Assembly: GCF_003732665.1 (NCBI RefSeq)
Contig: NZ_MOBP01000023.1
Location: 1 to 64,000 of the forward strand
Direction: 5' to 3'
DNA from: Pseudomonas frederiksbergensis
GTDB lineage: Bacteria; Pseudomonadota; Gammaproteobacteria; Pseudomonadales; Pseudomonadaceae
DNA: 64,000 nucleotides
Part shown: positions 44,635-52,363 of the stretch, piece by piece
Numbering within the stretch: the stretch's first letter is position 1
How the letters are laid out: each line of letters begins with the position of its first letter
Translations under genes and position numbers: made by a program
Notes under the pieces: model-generated
Told to the model about the DNA's origin: nothing
Databases searched by the model: none
The model's input: only the letters and a program-made list of their open reading frames with translations

Positions 44635-45383
44635 ATGATCAGGAATTGTTGCGCTACAGCCGACAGATTCTGTTGCAACACGTCGACATCGACGGTCAAT
44701 TGCGGCTCAAGGAAAGCCGTGTGCTGATCGTCGGCCTCGGCGGTCTCGGTTCGCCGGTGGCGCTGTACCTGGCGGCGGCCGGGGTTGGCGAGCTGCATCT
44801 GGCGGACTTCGATACGGTCGACCTGACCAACCTGCAACGCCAGATTATTCACGACACCGACAGCGTCGGCGTGAGCAAGGTCGATTCGGCGATCCGCCGT
44901 TTGAGCGCGATCAACCCCGAGATTCAACTGGTCGCCCACCGTGCGGCGCTGGACGAAGATTCCCTGGCCGCTGCCGTGGCGGCGGTGGATCTGGTGCTCG
45001 ACTGCTCCGACAATTTCTCCACCCGCGAGGCGGTCAATGTTGCGTGCGTGATGGCGCGCAAACCCTTGGTCAGCGGCGCGGCGATTCGACTGGAAGGGCA
45101 GTTGTCGGTGTTTGATCCGCGACGTGCTGAAAGTCCGTGCTACCACTGTTTATACGGGCACGGCAGCGAAGCCGAACTGACGTGCAGCGAAGCCGGGGTG
45201 ATCGGTCCGCTGGTGGGCCTGGTCGGCAGCCTGCAAGCCCTCGAAGCGTTGAAGTTGCTGGCCGGTTTCGGCGAGCCATTGGTGGGGCGCCTGTTGTTGA
45301 TCGATGCCTTGGGCACGCGCTTCCGCGAATTGCGGGTCAAGCGTGATCCGGGTTGCAGCGTCTGTGGTACGGCCCATGCGTGA
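44628..45383 (+). CDS. moeB: MoeB/ThiF-family adenylyltransferase
   Basis: A 251-aa E1-like enzyme that adenylates a sulfur-carrier protein (MoaD or ThiS). The nucleotide fold is LIVGLGGLGSPVALYLAAAG (about residues 33-52), and two zinc CxxC pairs appear as CYHC and CSVC. Position between prmC and murI fits PA4663. Which carrier it serves is not decidable from sequence. Confidence 0.94.
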   Translation: MLNDQELLRYSRQILLQHVDIDGQLRLKESRVLIVGLGGLGSPVALYLAAAGVGELHLADFDTVDLTNLQRQIIHDTDSVGVSKVDSAIRRLSAINPEIQLVAHRAALDEDSLAAAVAAVDLVLDCSDNFSTREAVNVACVMARKPLVSGAAIRLEGQLSVFDPRRAESPCYHCLYGHGSEAELTCSEAGVIGPLVGLVGSLQALEALKLLAGFGEPLVGRLLLIDALGTRFRELRVKRDPGCSVCGTAHA

Positions 45384-46167
45384 AGCGCCGATTGGCGTGT
45401 TCGACTCCGGCGTCGGTGGCCTTTCGGTGCTGGCCGAGATCCAGCGTTTGCTGCCCAACGAGTCGCTGCTGTACGTCGCCGATTGCGGGAATATTCCCTA
45501 CGGCGAGAAAACCCCGGCCTTCATCCAGCAACGCTGCAGCGCCATCGCCGACTTCTTCCAGCAGCAGGGCGCCAAGGCCTTGGTACTGGCCTGCAACACT
45601 GCCACCGTCGCTGGCGTGGCCAATCTGCGTCGGGATTATCCTGAGTGGCCCATCGTCGGCATGGAGCCGGCGGTCAAACCGGCCGCCGCCGCCACCCGCA
45701 GTGGCGTGGTCGGCGTCCTCGCCACCACCGGCACATTGCAGAGCGCCAAGTTCGCCGCGTTACTCGACCGTTTTGCCACGGATGTGCGTGTGATTACCCA
45801 GCCTTGCCCCGGCCTGGTGGAGCTGATTGAAAGCGGCGATCTGCACAGCGCCACCCTGCGCCAGTTGCTCCAGAGTTACGTCGAACCGCTGCTGGCCGCA
45901 GGCGCCGATACGATAATCCTCGGCTGCACGCATTACCCCTTTCTAAAGCCGTTGCTTAGGCAGATGATCCCGGAGGACATCAGCTTGATCGACACCGGCG
46001 CCGCTGTGGCACGGCAACTTCAGCGTCTGTTGGCCGAGCGTGAATTACTGGCGCAAGGTCCGGTTCGAGCCGCGCAGTTCTGGACCAGCGCCGATCCGGA
46101 ACATTTTAGAAATATCCTGCCGGTACTGTGGAATTCGGCTGGCATTGTGCAAAGCTTCAAATACTAG
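45376..46167 (+). CDS. murI: Glutamate racemase
   Basis: A 263-aa enzyme producing D-glutamate for peptidoglycan. Both catalytic cysteines are seen in ACNTATVAG and LGCTHYPFLKPL, with the N-terminal GVFDSGVGGLSVL signature. ATG 45376 overlaps the moeB end by 8 bases; upstream starts would lie inside moeB. It is the last gene of the hemA operon. Confidence 0.96.
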   Translation: MREAPIGVFDSGVGGLSVLAEIQRLLPNESLLYVADCGNIPYGEKTPAFIQQRCSAIADFFQQQGAKALVLACNTATVAGVANLRRDYPEWPIVGMEPAVKPAAAATRSGVVGVLATTGTLQSAKFAALLDRFATDVRVITQPCPGLVELIESGDLHSATLRQLLQSYVEPLLAAGADTIILGCTHYPFLKPLLRQMIPEDISLIDTGAAVARQLQRLLAERELLAQGPVRAAQFWTSADPEHFRNILPVLWNSAGIVQSFKY

Positions 46168-46291
46168 AAAAAAAGGCTGGGGCAAGCGGGTAATTGGGGT
46201 GAACTTCTGATTAAACGTCGAATTCTATAGCTGTGTCTGTGAGCTGCAAAAAAGAATCCACACGAAATCGTTCCGGAAAAGGAAGTTTCTA

Positions 46292-46810
46292 ATGAAGCGA
46301 CTATTCTGCTTGGCCGCGATTGCGGCCGCACTAATGGGGCAAAGTTTGGCTGCGCAAGCGGCAGGGGTCGAGTTCGGGGTGGGCGCCACCAGCGACTCGA
46401 CCATGACCTACCGATTGGGCATGCAATTCGATTGGGACAAGAGCTGGCTGCAAAGTGATGTCGGTCGAGTGACCGGTTATTGGAGCGGCGCCTATACCTA
46501 TTGGGAAGGCGACAAGACGTCGGGCACCAGCAGCCTGTCGTTCTCTCCGGTGTTTGTTTACGAGTTTGCCGGGCAAAACGTCAAACCTTACGTAGAAGCC
46601 GGGATCGGTGTGGCGTTGTTCTCCAATACCAAACTGGAAGACAACAACATTGGCCAGGCCTTTCAATTCGAAGACCGTTTCGGCTTCGGCCTGCGCTTTG
46701 CCGGCGGGCATGAAGTCGGGATCCGGGCGACGCACTACTCCAATGCCGGGCTGAACAGCAACAACGACGGTGTGGAAAGCTACGCGTTGCACTACACGAT
46801 GCCGTTGTAA
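46292..46810 (+). CDS. pagL: PagL, lipid A 3-O-deacylase
   Basis: A 172-aa outer-membrane beta-barrel precursor that removes the 3-position acyl chain of lipid A. Signal peptide about residues 1-23. The catalytic His148 and Ser150 lie in ATHYSNAGL and Glu162 follows 12 residues later, exactly matching the His126/Ser128/Glu140 spacing of mature P. aeruginosa PagL. Alternating aromatic strands are apparent, and the protein ends ALHYTMPL. It lies 124 bp after murI with its own AGGAAG site, so it may have a separate promoter. Confidence 0.94.
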   Translation: MKRLFCLAAIAAALMGQSLAAQAAGVEFGVGATSDSTMTYRLGMQFDWDKSWLQSDVGRVTGYWSGAYTYWEGDKTSGTSSLSFSPVFVYEFAGQNVKPYVEAGIGVALFSNTKLEDNNIGQAFQFEDRFGFGLRFAGGHEVGIRATHYSNAGLNSNNDGVESYALHYTMPL

Positions 46811-46820
46811 CGTCAAAAGC

Positions 46821-46903
46821 TTCGCGGGCAAGCCTCGCTCCTACAGGATTGGTGTCGATCATGAAAACGACGAAATCCTGTAGGAGCGAGGCTTGCCCGC
46901 GAA
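46821..46903. repeat. Variant REP inverted pair
   Basis: Arms TTCGCGGGCAAGCCTCGCTC (and continuing CTACAGGAT) versus its reverse complement, about 30 bases each. The sequence differs consistently from the main REP type (GGGCAAGCCTCGCTCCTAC instead of GAGCAAGCCCGCTCCCAC), so it is a second subfamily. Confidence 0.88.
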
Positions 46904-46945
46904 AGCGATTTAACATTCAACCTCTAAGTTGACTGTCAGTTCGCC

Positions 46946-46972
46946 TTCGCGAGCAAGCCCGCTCCCACATGG
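46946..46972. repeat. Single REP arm
   Basis: One copy of TTCGCGAGCAAGCCCGCTCC (plus CACAT) without a partner arm, 43 bases after the variant REP pair. Confidence 0.85.
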
Positions 46973-46992
46973 GATCTTCATCGGTTTCGGTA

Positions 46993-47298
46993 TTAGCGAT
47001 ACACCGAAACAATCCCCTGCCGTTCCTCCAGGCATTCCGGGGAACCGGTCTCGAACTCCCGGCAGATCAGCGGGCGTTTTTCGTAGATGGTGCACATCAT
47101 CGTGTTGCGATCCAGCGCCGCGCACCAGCCGTCATCCAGGCGCAACATTACTTCCCCGCCCCAGTCATCGGTGTCGATAAAACGTTCGGGCACGCCGGTT
47201 TCCGTGATCAGCATGACTTCGAGCTGGCAGCAACAGGCTGAGCAGGTCGAGCAAGTGACCGCCGGTTCGGCGATTTGCTTATGGGGGATGGTTTTCAT
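46993..47298 (-). CDS. YkgJ-family cysteine-cluster protein
   Basis: A 101-aa metal-chelating protein from ATG 47298; a longer in-frame start at 47610 would cross a stretch antisense to the neighbouring gene and is not convincing. A dense Cys cluster (TCSTCSACCC) and a second one (CTIYEKRPLICREFETGSPEC) match the YkgJ family, thought to bind zinc or iron-sulfur clusters. No function is known. It is the first of a pair of minus-strand genes before DUF2878. Confidence 0.82.
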   Translation of the reverse strand: MKTIPHKQIAEPAVTCSTCSACCCQLEVMLITETGVPERFIDTDDWGGEVMLRLDDGWCAALDRNTMMCTIYEKRPLICREFETGSPECLEERQGIVSVYR

Positions 47299-47351
47299 GG
47301 GGCGCAGTGTAAGCCAGTGGACCGTTGCTGTGTGAAAGCCCGGACGGACGC

Positions 47352-47855
47352 TCAGTCCTGGTGATTCGTCGCCAGGCGCTGTGCCATGAAGTGCAGCACA
47401 GGAAACAGTAGCGCCCAGAGCAGGCCGATGCCCAATAGCGTCGGCACTTGGCCGTAGGGAAAATGCACCCCCGCCAACTGACTGCCGGCGTAATACGACA
47501 GCGGCCCGCCGATGGCTCCCAACACGCTGGCCAGCCACCATGGGGTGGCGCTCCACATCAGGCAATGGCGCAACGTGGTCGCGAGCAACGCCCACAGCAG
47601 CATCAGCCACAGCGGGATCAACGGCGCGACATCGGTGAAGTCGAACACCCCCAGCCAGCGCAATGAACTGTCGACCGTGGTGCCGAGCAACACCACGCTG
47701 AGGATCAGCCGGCCTTCATCGACCCAACGACTTATCCACAGCAGATGAATCACCAGCGCCGCCAGTGCCACGAGCAACCACAGGCTGTTGCCGCCCACCA
47801 CGCAGGCGAACCAGCCGAGCTGGAACAGTGCCGCATTGGCCAGGCGTTCAAGCAT
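47352..47855 (-). CDS. DUF2878 family small membrane protein
   Basis: A 167-aa protein with about five or six hydrophobic segments covering most of its length (WFACVVGGNSLWLLVALAAL, LIPLWLMLLWALLATTL, LGIGLLWALLFPVLHF). Matches the DUF2878 family, found beside Cfa and DUF1365 genes. Start ATG 47855 overlaps the end of the Cfa-like gene by 8 bases, so it is the last member of the light-responsive operon. No function assigned. Confidence 0.83.
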   Translation of the reverse strand: MLERLANAALFQLGWFACVVGGNSLWLLVALAALVIHLLWISRWVDEGRLILSVVLLGTTVDSSLRWLGVFDFTDVAPLIPLWLMLLWALLATTLRHCLMWSATPWWLASVLGAIGGPLSYYAGSQLAGVHFPYGQVPTLLGIGLLWALLFPVLHFMAQRLATNHQD

Positions 47856-49119
47856 CGAAACGGCCGAGCAGTGGCGCAGGCATCGCCGCCGGTTTGGCCA
47901 GCAGCAATTGCGCGGTGCCGATGGTGCGCTCCAGGAAGCCACCCTCGCAGTAGCACAGATAAAACTCCCACAGCCGCAAAAAGTATTCGTCGTAGCCCAA
48001 TTCGCTCAAACGACCGTGGGCGCGGCGAAAATTCTCATGCCACAGACGCAGGGTGCGGGCGTAGTGCAGGCCGAAATCTTCCATGTGCAGCAGGTTCATG
48101 TCGGTGTCGCGGCTGACGATCTCCAGCATCTTCTGCACACAGGGCAAGGCGCCACCGGGGAAGATGTAGCGCTGGATAAAGTCGACACTGGTCTTGGCCT
48201 GTTCGTAGCGCTGGTCACGGATGGTGATCGCCTGCAACAGCATCAAGCCGTTGCTCTTGAGCAGTTGCGCGCATTGCTTGAAGTAGGTCGGCAGGAAACG
48301 ATGGCCCACCGCTTCGATCATCTCGATGGAAACCAGTTTGTCGTACTTACCGCTGAGGTCGCGATAATCCGACAGCAACAAGGTGACCTGATCCCGCAGA
48401 CCCAGGGCTTCGATCCGCTGTGCGGTAAAAGCGTACTGTTCTTTGGAGAGCGTGGTGGTGGTGACCTTGCAGCCGTAGTTCTGCGCGGCGTACAGCGCCA
48501 TGCTGCCCCAACCGGTGCCGATTTCCAGCAGGTGATCGCCGGGTTGCAGGTCGAGCTTCTGGCAGATCCGTTGCAGCTTGTTCAACTGCGCCTGTTCCAG
48601 GGTGTCGTCGGGGCTGAGGAATTGCGCCGCCGAATACATCATGGTCGGGTCGAGAAACTGTTCGAACAGGTCGTTGCCCAGGTCGTAGTGGGCGGCGATG
48701 TTTTTCTGCGAGCCCTTGCGCGTATTCCGGTTGAGCCAATGCAGACCTTGCACGAGCGGCCGCCCGAGTTTGGCCAGGCCACCCTCCAGCGCATCCAGCA
48801 CCTCAAGGTTGCTGACGAACACCCGGACCACCGCCGTCAGGTCCGGCGAAGTCCAGTAGCCGTGGATAAACGCCTCGCCGGCGCCTATCGAACCGTTGCT
48901 CGCCACCAGTCCCCACACTGCGGCATCCAGAATCTGAATCTCCCCCAGCAGATGATCGCCAGGCGTGCCGAAGACGTGTCGTTCGCCATCTTCGACGACC
49001 ACCAGTTGCCCATGCTTGAGGTGCGACAATTGCCGCAACACGCCCCGACGCAGCAGCGAGCCTGACAAGCCGTTGGTGCTGAGCAGATTGGCTTTGGCCG
49101 AAACGCTAGAGGATTTCAT
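47848..49119 (-). CDS. Cfa-like SAM-dependent fatty acid methyltransferase
   Basis: A 423-aa enzyme of the cyclopropane-fatty-acid synthase family. The SAM-binding motif LLEIGTGWGSMALYAA (about residues 196-211) is clear, followed by family segments SIEMIEAVGHRFLPTYFKQC and RYIFPGGALP. Start ATG 49119 lies inside the end of DUF1365 (14-base overlap). Its placement with a FAD oxidoreductase and DUF1365 resembles loci that modify unsaturated lipids into cyclopropane or methylated/furan fatty acids under photo-oxidative stress; the exact product cannot be told. Housekeeping Cfa is usually a separate gene elsewhere. Confidence 0.87.
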   Translation of the reverse strand: MKSSSVSAKANLLSTNGLSGSLLRRGVLRQLSHLKHGQLVVVEDGERHVFGTPGDHLLGEIQILDAAVWGLVASNGSIGAGEAFIHGYWTSPDLTAVVRVFVSNLEVLDALEGGLAKLGRPLVQGLHWLNRNTRKGSQKNIAAHYDLGNDLFEQFLDPTMMYSAAQFLSPDDTLEQAQLNKLQRICQKLDLQPGDHLLEIGTGWGSMALYAAQNYGCKVTTTTLSKEQYAFTAQRIEALGLRDQVTLLLSDYRDLSGKYDKLVSIEMIEAVGHRFLPTYFKQCAQLLKSNGLMLLQAITIRDQRYEQAKTSVDFIQRYIFPGGALPCVQKMLEIVSRDTDMNLLHMEDFGLHYARTLRLWHENFRRAHGRLSELGYDEYFLRLWEFYLCYCEGGFLERTIGTAQLLLAKPAAMPAPLLGRFDA

Positions 49120-49921
49120 GGCGGCGATCCTGTGGAGGGACGATGGCGGTTTGAAAGCTGCCATCGGCAGCTCGGTGAGCAAAAATCGGTGTGCGCTTGA
49201 GCAGCAGGCGCAGGGCCTGCCAATAGATCGCCAGGCAGGTTTTCGCGGTCATCCACGGGAAGCGCCGCAAGTACCGGTGCACACTTGCGCGGTCCAGCGT
49301 GACCCGTTGCAGGTTGAGCGTGGCGTCGAACAGTTTCAGTTCACCCTGCCAGTCCGCCATGTGCACGCCGAGCTTTTGCGCGGCGGGGCTGAAGCTCATG
49401 CGGTATTCCAGGTCCGGGGGCAGGAACGGCGAGACATGAAACGCCTTGGCCACGGCGAAATGCTGATGTTGGCTTTCAAGCCCCGCGACCGAACGGGCCG
49501 GCAACACGTAGTGATAACGCTCGCGCCACGGGGTGTTGGTGACTTCGCAGAGAATCGCCGCCAGTTGACCGTCGGCTTCGTGGCAATAGAAAAAACTCAC
49601 CGGGTTGAACGACAGGCCCCAACTGCGGGCCTGGGTCAGCAGGCAGACCGAACCCTGGGGCTCATGACCGATGGCGTGGCCGACCTGCTGGCGCACCGCG
49701 TCGATCAAACGCATGCCGGTGGCGGTGAAGGCTTTGAGGTAGTCGCCCTCGCGAAACGAGAACGGCGCGAAGCGGCTGCGCCCCGATAGAGGTGACAAGC
49801 CGAGCACTGCGTCCTGTTCATCAAGGTCCAGGTACAGCAAACCGATCCGGTAGCGGAATTCATGGCGCCGGGGCGCGAATCGCCGATGGGCAATCCAGCC
49901 GCTGTAGAGGGCGCTGTTCAC
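49106..49921 (-). CDS. DUF1365 family protein
   Basis: A 271-aa conserved protein with the family start SGWIAHRRFAPRRHEFRYRI and the RSWGLSFNPVSFFYCHEADG and EVTNTPWRERYHYVL segments. The family occurs almost always between a FAD oxidoreductase and a Cfa-like gene, as here; it overlaps them by 4 and 14 bases. Its biochemical role is not known to me; participation in lipid modification is inferred from context. Confidence 0.87.
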   Translation of the reverse strand: MNSALYSGWIAHRRFAPRRHEFRYRIGLLYLDLDEQDAVLGLSPLSGRSRFAPFSFREGDYLKAFTATGMRLIDAVRQQVGHAIGHEPQGSVCLLTQARSWGLSFNPVSFFYCHEADGQLAAILCEVTNTPWRERYHYVLPARSVAGLESQHQHFAVAKAFHVSPFLPPDLEYRMSFSPAAQKLGVHMADWQGELKLFDATLNLQRVTLDRASVHRYLRRFPWMTAKTCLAIYWQALRLLLKRTPIFAHRAADGSFQTAIVPPQDRRHEIL

Positions 49922-51165
49922 AGCACTTCACCGAACGACCGGGCCACGCGCAAGGCGCTGACCACCCCGTCTTCGTGAAAGCCGCTGGCCCAATAGGCGC
50001 CGCAATAATAAGTGTGCAGCGCGCCGTCCAGTTCTTCCCAGCGTTGCTGCGCGGCCACGGCTTTGAGGCTGTACTGCGGATGGGCGTAGGTGTATTTGGC
50101 GAGCACCTTGGACGGGCTGATGCCGGCGCTCTGGTTGAGGCTGACGCAGAATGTGGTGTCGCTGTGGATGCCTTGCAGGATGTTCATGTCGTAAGTGACG
50201 GCGGGCAAGGTGTGCCCGGCACCGTTGAGGCGATAATTCCAACTGGCCCAGGCGAGTTTGCGCGAGGGCAGCAGGCGGGTGTCGGTGTGCAAGACCACTT
50301 CATTGTCGGCGTAGGGCAGGGCGCCGAGGATCGATTGTTCAGCATCGCTGGGGTTGGCCAGCAGCTTCAACGCCTGATCGCTGTGGCAGGCGAACACCAC
50401 TTTGTCGAAACGCTCGCTGCCGGCGGGGCTGTGGATAACCACGCCATCGGCATCGCGCTCGACCCGGGTCACCGGGCAGTTGAGACGAATCCTGTCTTTG
50501 AACGAGGCTGTCAGCGGCGCGATGTAAGCACTCGAGCCGCCCTCGATCACACACCATTGCGGACGATTGCTGACCGAGAGCAAACCGTGGTTCTTGAAAA
50601 ACCGCACGAAGAACTGCAACGGGAAACCGAGCATGTCGGCCATGGACATCGACCAGATCGCCGCGCCCATGGGCACGATGTAATGCAGGATAAAGCGCTC
50701 GCCGTAGCCGCCCGCCTTGAGGTATTGATCAAGGGTGGTGTCAGCGCTGATCCGCTGTTCTTCAAGATCGCGCAGGGCTTCTTTGTTGAAGCGCAGGATG
50801 TCGCGCAACATGCCCCAGAACCCCGGCGACAGCAGGTTGCGTCGCTGGGCGAACAGGCTGTTGAAGTTGTTGCCGTTGTACTCGAGGCCAGAGTCCGGGT
50901 CGGTGACCGAGAAACTCATTTCAGTGGCTTTGAAGCCCACGCCTAGCTGATTCAGCAAGCGTATGAAATTCGGGTAGGTCCAGTCGTTGAACACAATAAA
51001 ACCGGTGTCCACGGCATAGCGCTGGTCATCGACGGTCACCTCCACGGTGTGGGTGTGCCCGCCGACCCAATCGCCGGCCTCGAACAGGGTGATCTCGTGG
51101 CTGCGATTGAGCAGGTAGGCGCTGGTGAGCCCCGAGATACCGCTGCCGATAATGGCGATGTTCAC
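49918..51165 (-). CDS. NAD(P)/FAD-dependent oxidoreductase (amine-oxidase fold)
   Basis: A 415-aa flavoprotein with an N-terminal Rossmann motif IAIIGSGISGLTSAYLL and FEAGDWVGGHTHTV (the second dinucleotide signature). The start is GTG 51165 with AAGGAT upstream. Overlaps SDR and DUF1365 genes by 4 bases each. In furan-fatty-acid loci a flavin-dependent desaturase is paired with a Cfa-like methyltransferase, so it may be a lipid desaturase; an amine-oxidase activity is only a fold-level label. Confidence 0.87.
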   Translation of the reverse strand: MNIAIIGSGISGLTSAYLLNRSHEITLFEAGDWVGGHTHTVEVTVDDQRYAVDTGFIVFNDWTYPNFIRLLNQLGVGFKATEMSFSVTDPDSGLEYNGNNFNSLFAQRRNLLSPGFWGMLRDILRFNKEALRDLEEQRISADTTLDQYLKAGGYGERFILHYIVPMGAAIWSMSMADMLGFPLQFFVRFFKNHGLLSVSNRPQWCVIEGGSSAYIAPLTASFKDRIRLNCPVTRVERDADGVVIHSPAGSERFDKVVFACHSDQALKLLANPSDAEQSILGALPYADNEVVLHTDTRLLPSRKLAWASWNYRLNGAGHTLPAVTYDMNILQGIHSDTTFCVSLNQSAGISPSKVLAKYTYAHPQYSLKAVAAQQRWEELDGALHTYYCGAYWASGFHEDGVVSALRVARSFGEVL

Positions 51166-51944
51166 GGTTGATCCTTGATCGGCGGATTGCTGCGCACCAT
51201 GCGTTTGCCAATGGCCAGTTTGACCCGGGCCGGCATCTTCGACAGTGGCCACAGGGCGGCCATGAACAGCGCCGGGAAAGCGATTTCCAGTGGCCGGTTC
51301 TTGAGCTTGGCGAAGATGTGCCGCGCAGCTTTATCCACAGGCCAACTGAGGGGCATCGGGAAATCGTTTTTCGCCGTCAGCGGTGTGTCGACAAAACCTG
51401 GGCTGACCACCGTGACTTCGATGCCTTCCGGCGCCAGGTCGATGCGCAACGATTCGAACAGGTAACGCAACCCGGCCTTGGACGCGCCATAGGCTTCCGC
51501 CCGGGGCAGCGGCAGGTAGGTCACCGAACTGGCGACCCCTACCAGATGCGGCGCGATGCCTTTGCGCAACAACGGCAGGGCCGCTTCGATGCAATAACTG
51601 CTGGCCAGCAGATTGGTGCGTACCACGTGCTCGACAATCGACGCATCGAACTGCTTGGCATCCACGTATTCGCAGGTGCCGGCGTTGAGGATCACCGTGT
51701 CCAGCGAGCCCCAATCCTCGGCGATCCGTTCGCCGATTTCGCGCACGGTCTGGCTGTTGGTCAGGTCCCCGGCGACCACCATCACTTGCCCCGGATAACG
51801 CTGGGACAGGATTTTCAGTGGCACCAGCGAGCGCGAACTGACCGCCAGGTGCGCCCCGGTTTTCAATATTTCTTCGGCCAGCGCGGCACCAATACCGCTG
51901 CTGGCTCCCGTTAACCAGTATCGACGTGGAGTTGTAAAGCTCAT
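51162..51944 (-). CDS. Short-chain dehydrogenase/reductase
   Basis: A 260-aa SDR with cofactor motif TGASSGIGAALAEEI (about residues 12-26) and active-site Tyr/Lys in AYGASKAG, catalytic Ser upstream (GVASSVTYLPLP). A hydrophobic C-terminal segment (PALFMAALWPLSKMP) may associate it with the membrane. It is the fifth gene of the rudS-DUF2878 operon, overlapping both neighbours by 4 bases. Substrate unknown; an acyl or sterol-like lipid is possible by context. Confidence 0.88.
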   Translation of the reverse strand: MSFTTPRRYWLTGASSGIGAALAEEILKTGAHLAVSSRSLVPLKILSQRYPGQVMVVAGDLTNSQTVREIGERIAEDWGSLDTVILNAGTCEYVDAKQFDASIVEHVVRTNLLASSYCIEAALPLLRKGIAPHLVGVASSVTYLPLPRAEAYGASKAGLRYLFESLRIDLAPEGIEVTVVSPGFVDTPLTAKNDFPMPLSWPVDKAARHIFAKLKNRPLEIAFPALFMAALWPLSKMPARVKLAIGKRMVRSNPPIKDQP

Positions 51945-52363
51945 CCCATTCTCCTTTTCAGCCAGGCAATCGCCCGGCCCAATACGGGTAAATGTTCATA
52001 AAGCAGTGCCCCGGCATCGAAATAATCCCGATGGCGATAAACCTTGTCGCGCCACAGCAGATGCGAGCAGCCATCGACCCGAATCACTCGGCCACCGGCC
52101 AGGCGCGGATGGCGGTAGCTCATGACCCAGCGCAAGTAACCTTCGCCTTCGCAAATCTGGTCAAAACCGTGAAAGTCGAAACGCAGTTCGCTGACGTTGG
52201 CGTAGAGCTCTTCAAAGTAACTGCGCAGTTGCACCAGGCCCTGCACCTCATGCAGCGGATCGGTGAACTGCACGTCATGGGTGTAGAGCTGGTTGAGGCG
52301 TTGCAGGTTGTCTTTATTCAAGTCGCCGAACTGCCGGGCGAAGCGCTGCAGGAAATCACTCAT
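51941..52363 (-). CDS. NTF2-like (SnoaL-fold) protein
   Basis: A 140-aa single-domain protein with the NTF2/SnoaL pattern: helical N-terminus (FLQRFARQFGDLN), LYTHDVQFTDPLHEVQG, then strands FDFHGFDQICEGEGYLRWVM and HRDYFDAGALLYEHLPVLG. Such proteins bind small ligands or act as isomerases. The start ATG 52363 lies inside the photolyase end (8-base overlap). The longer in-frame start is embedded in phrB and rejected. Function unknown. Confidence 0.85.
   Translation of the reverse strand: MSDFLQRFARQFGDLNKDNLQRLNQLYTHDVQFTDPLHEVQGLVQLRSYFEELYANVSELRFDFHGFDQICEGEGYLRWVMSYRHPRLAGGRVIRVDGCSHLLWRDKVYRHRDYFDAGALLYEHLPVLGRAIAWLKRRMG

Noticed and set aside
46993..47610. 205-aa version of the YkgJ-type protein
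   Set aside because: The extra N-terminus lies opposite the DUF2878 gene region and has no family resemblance; the ATG at 47298 gives the normal YkgJ length.
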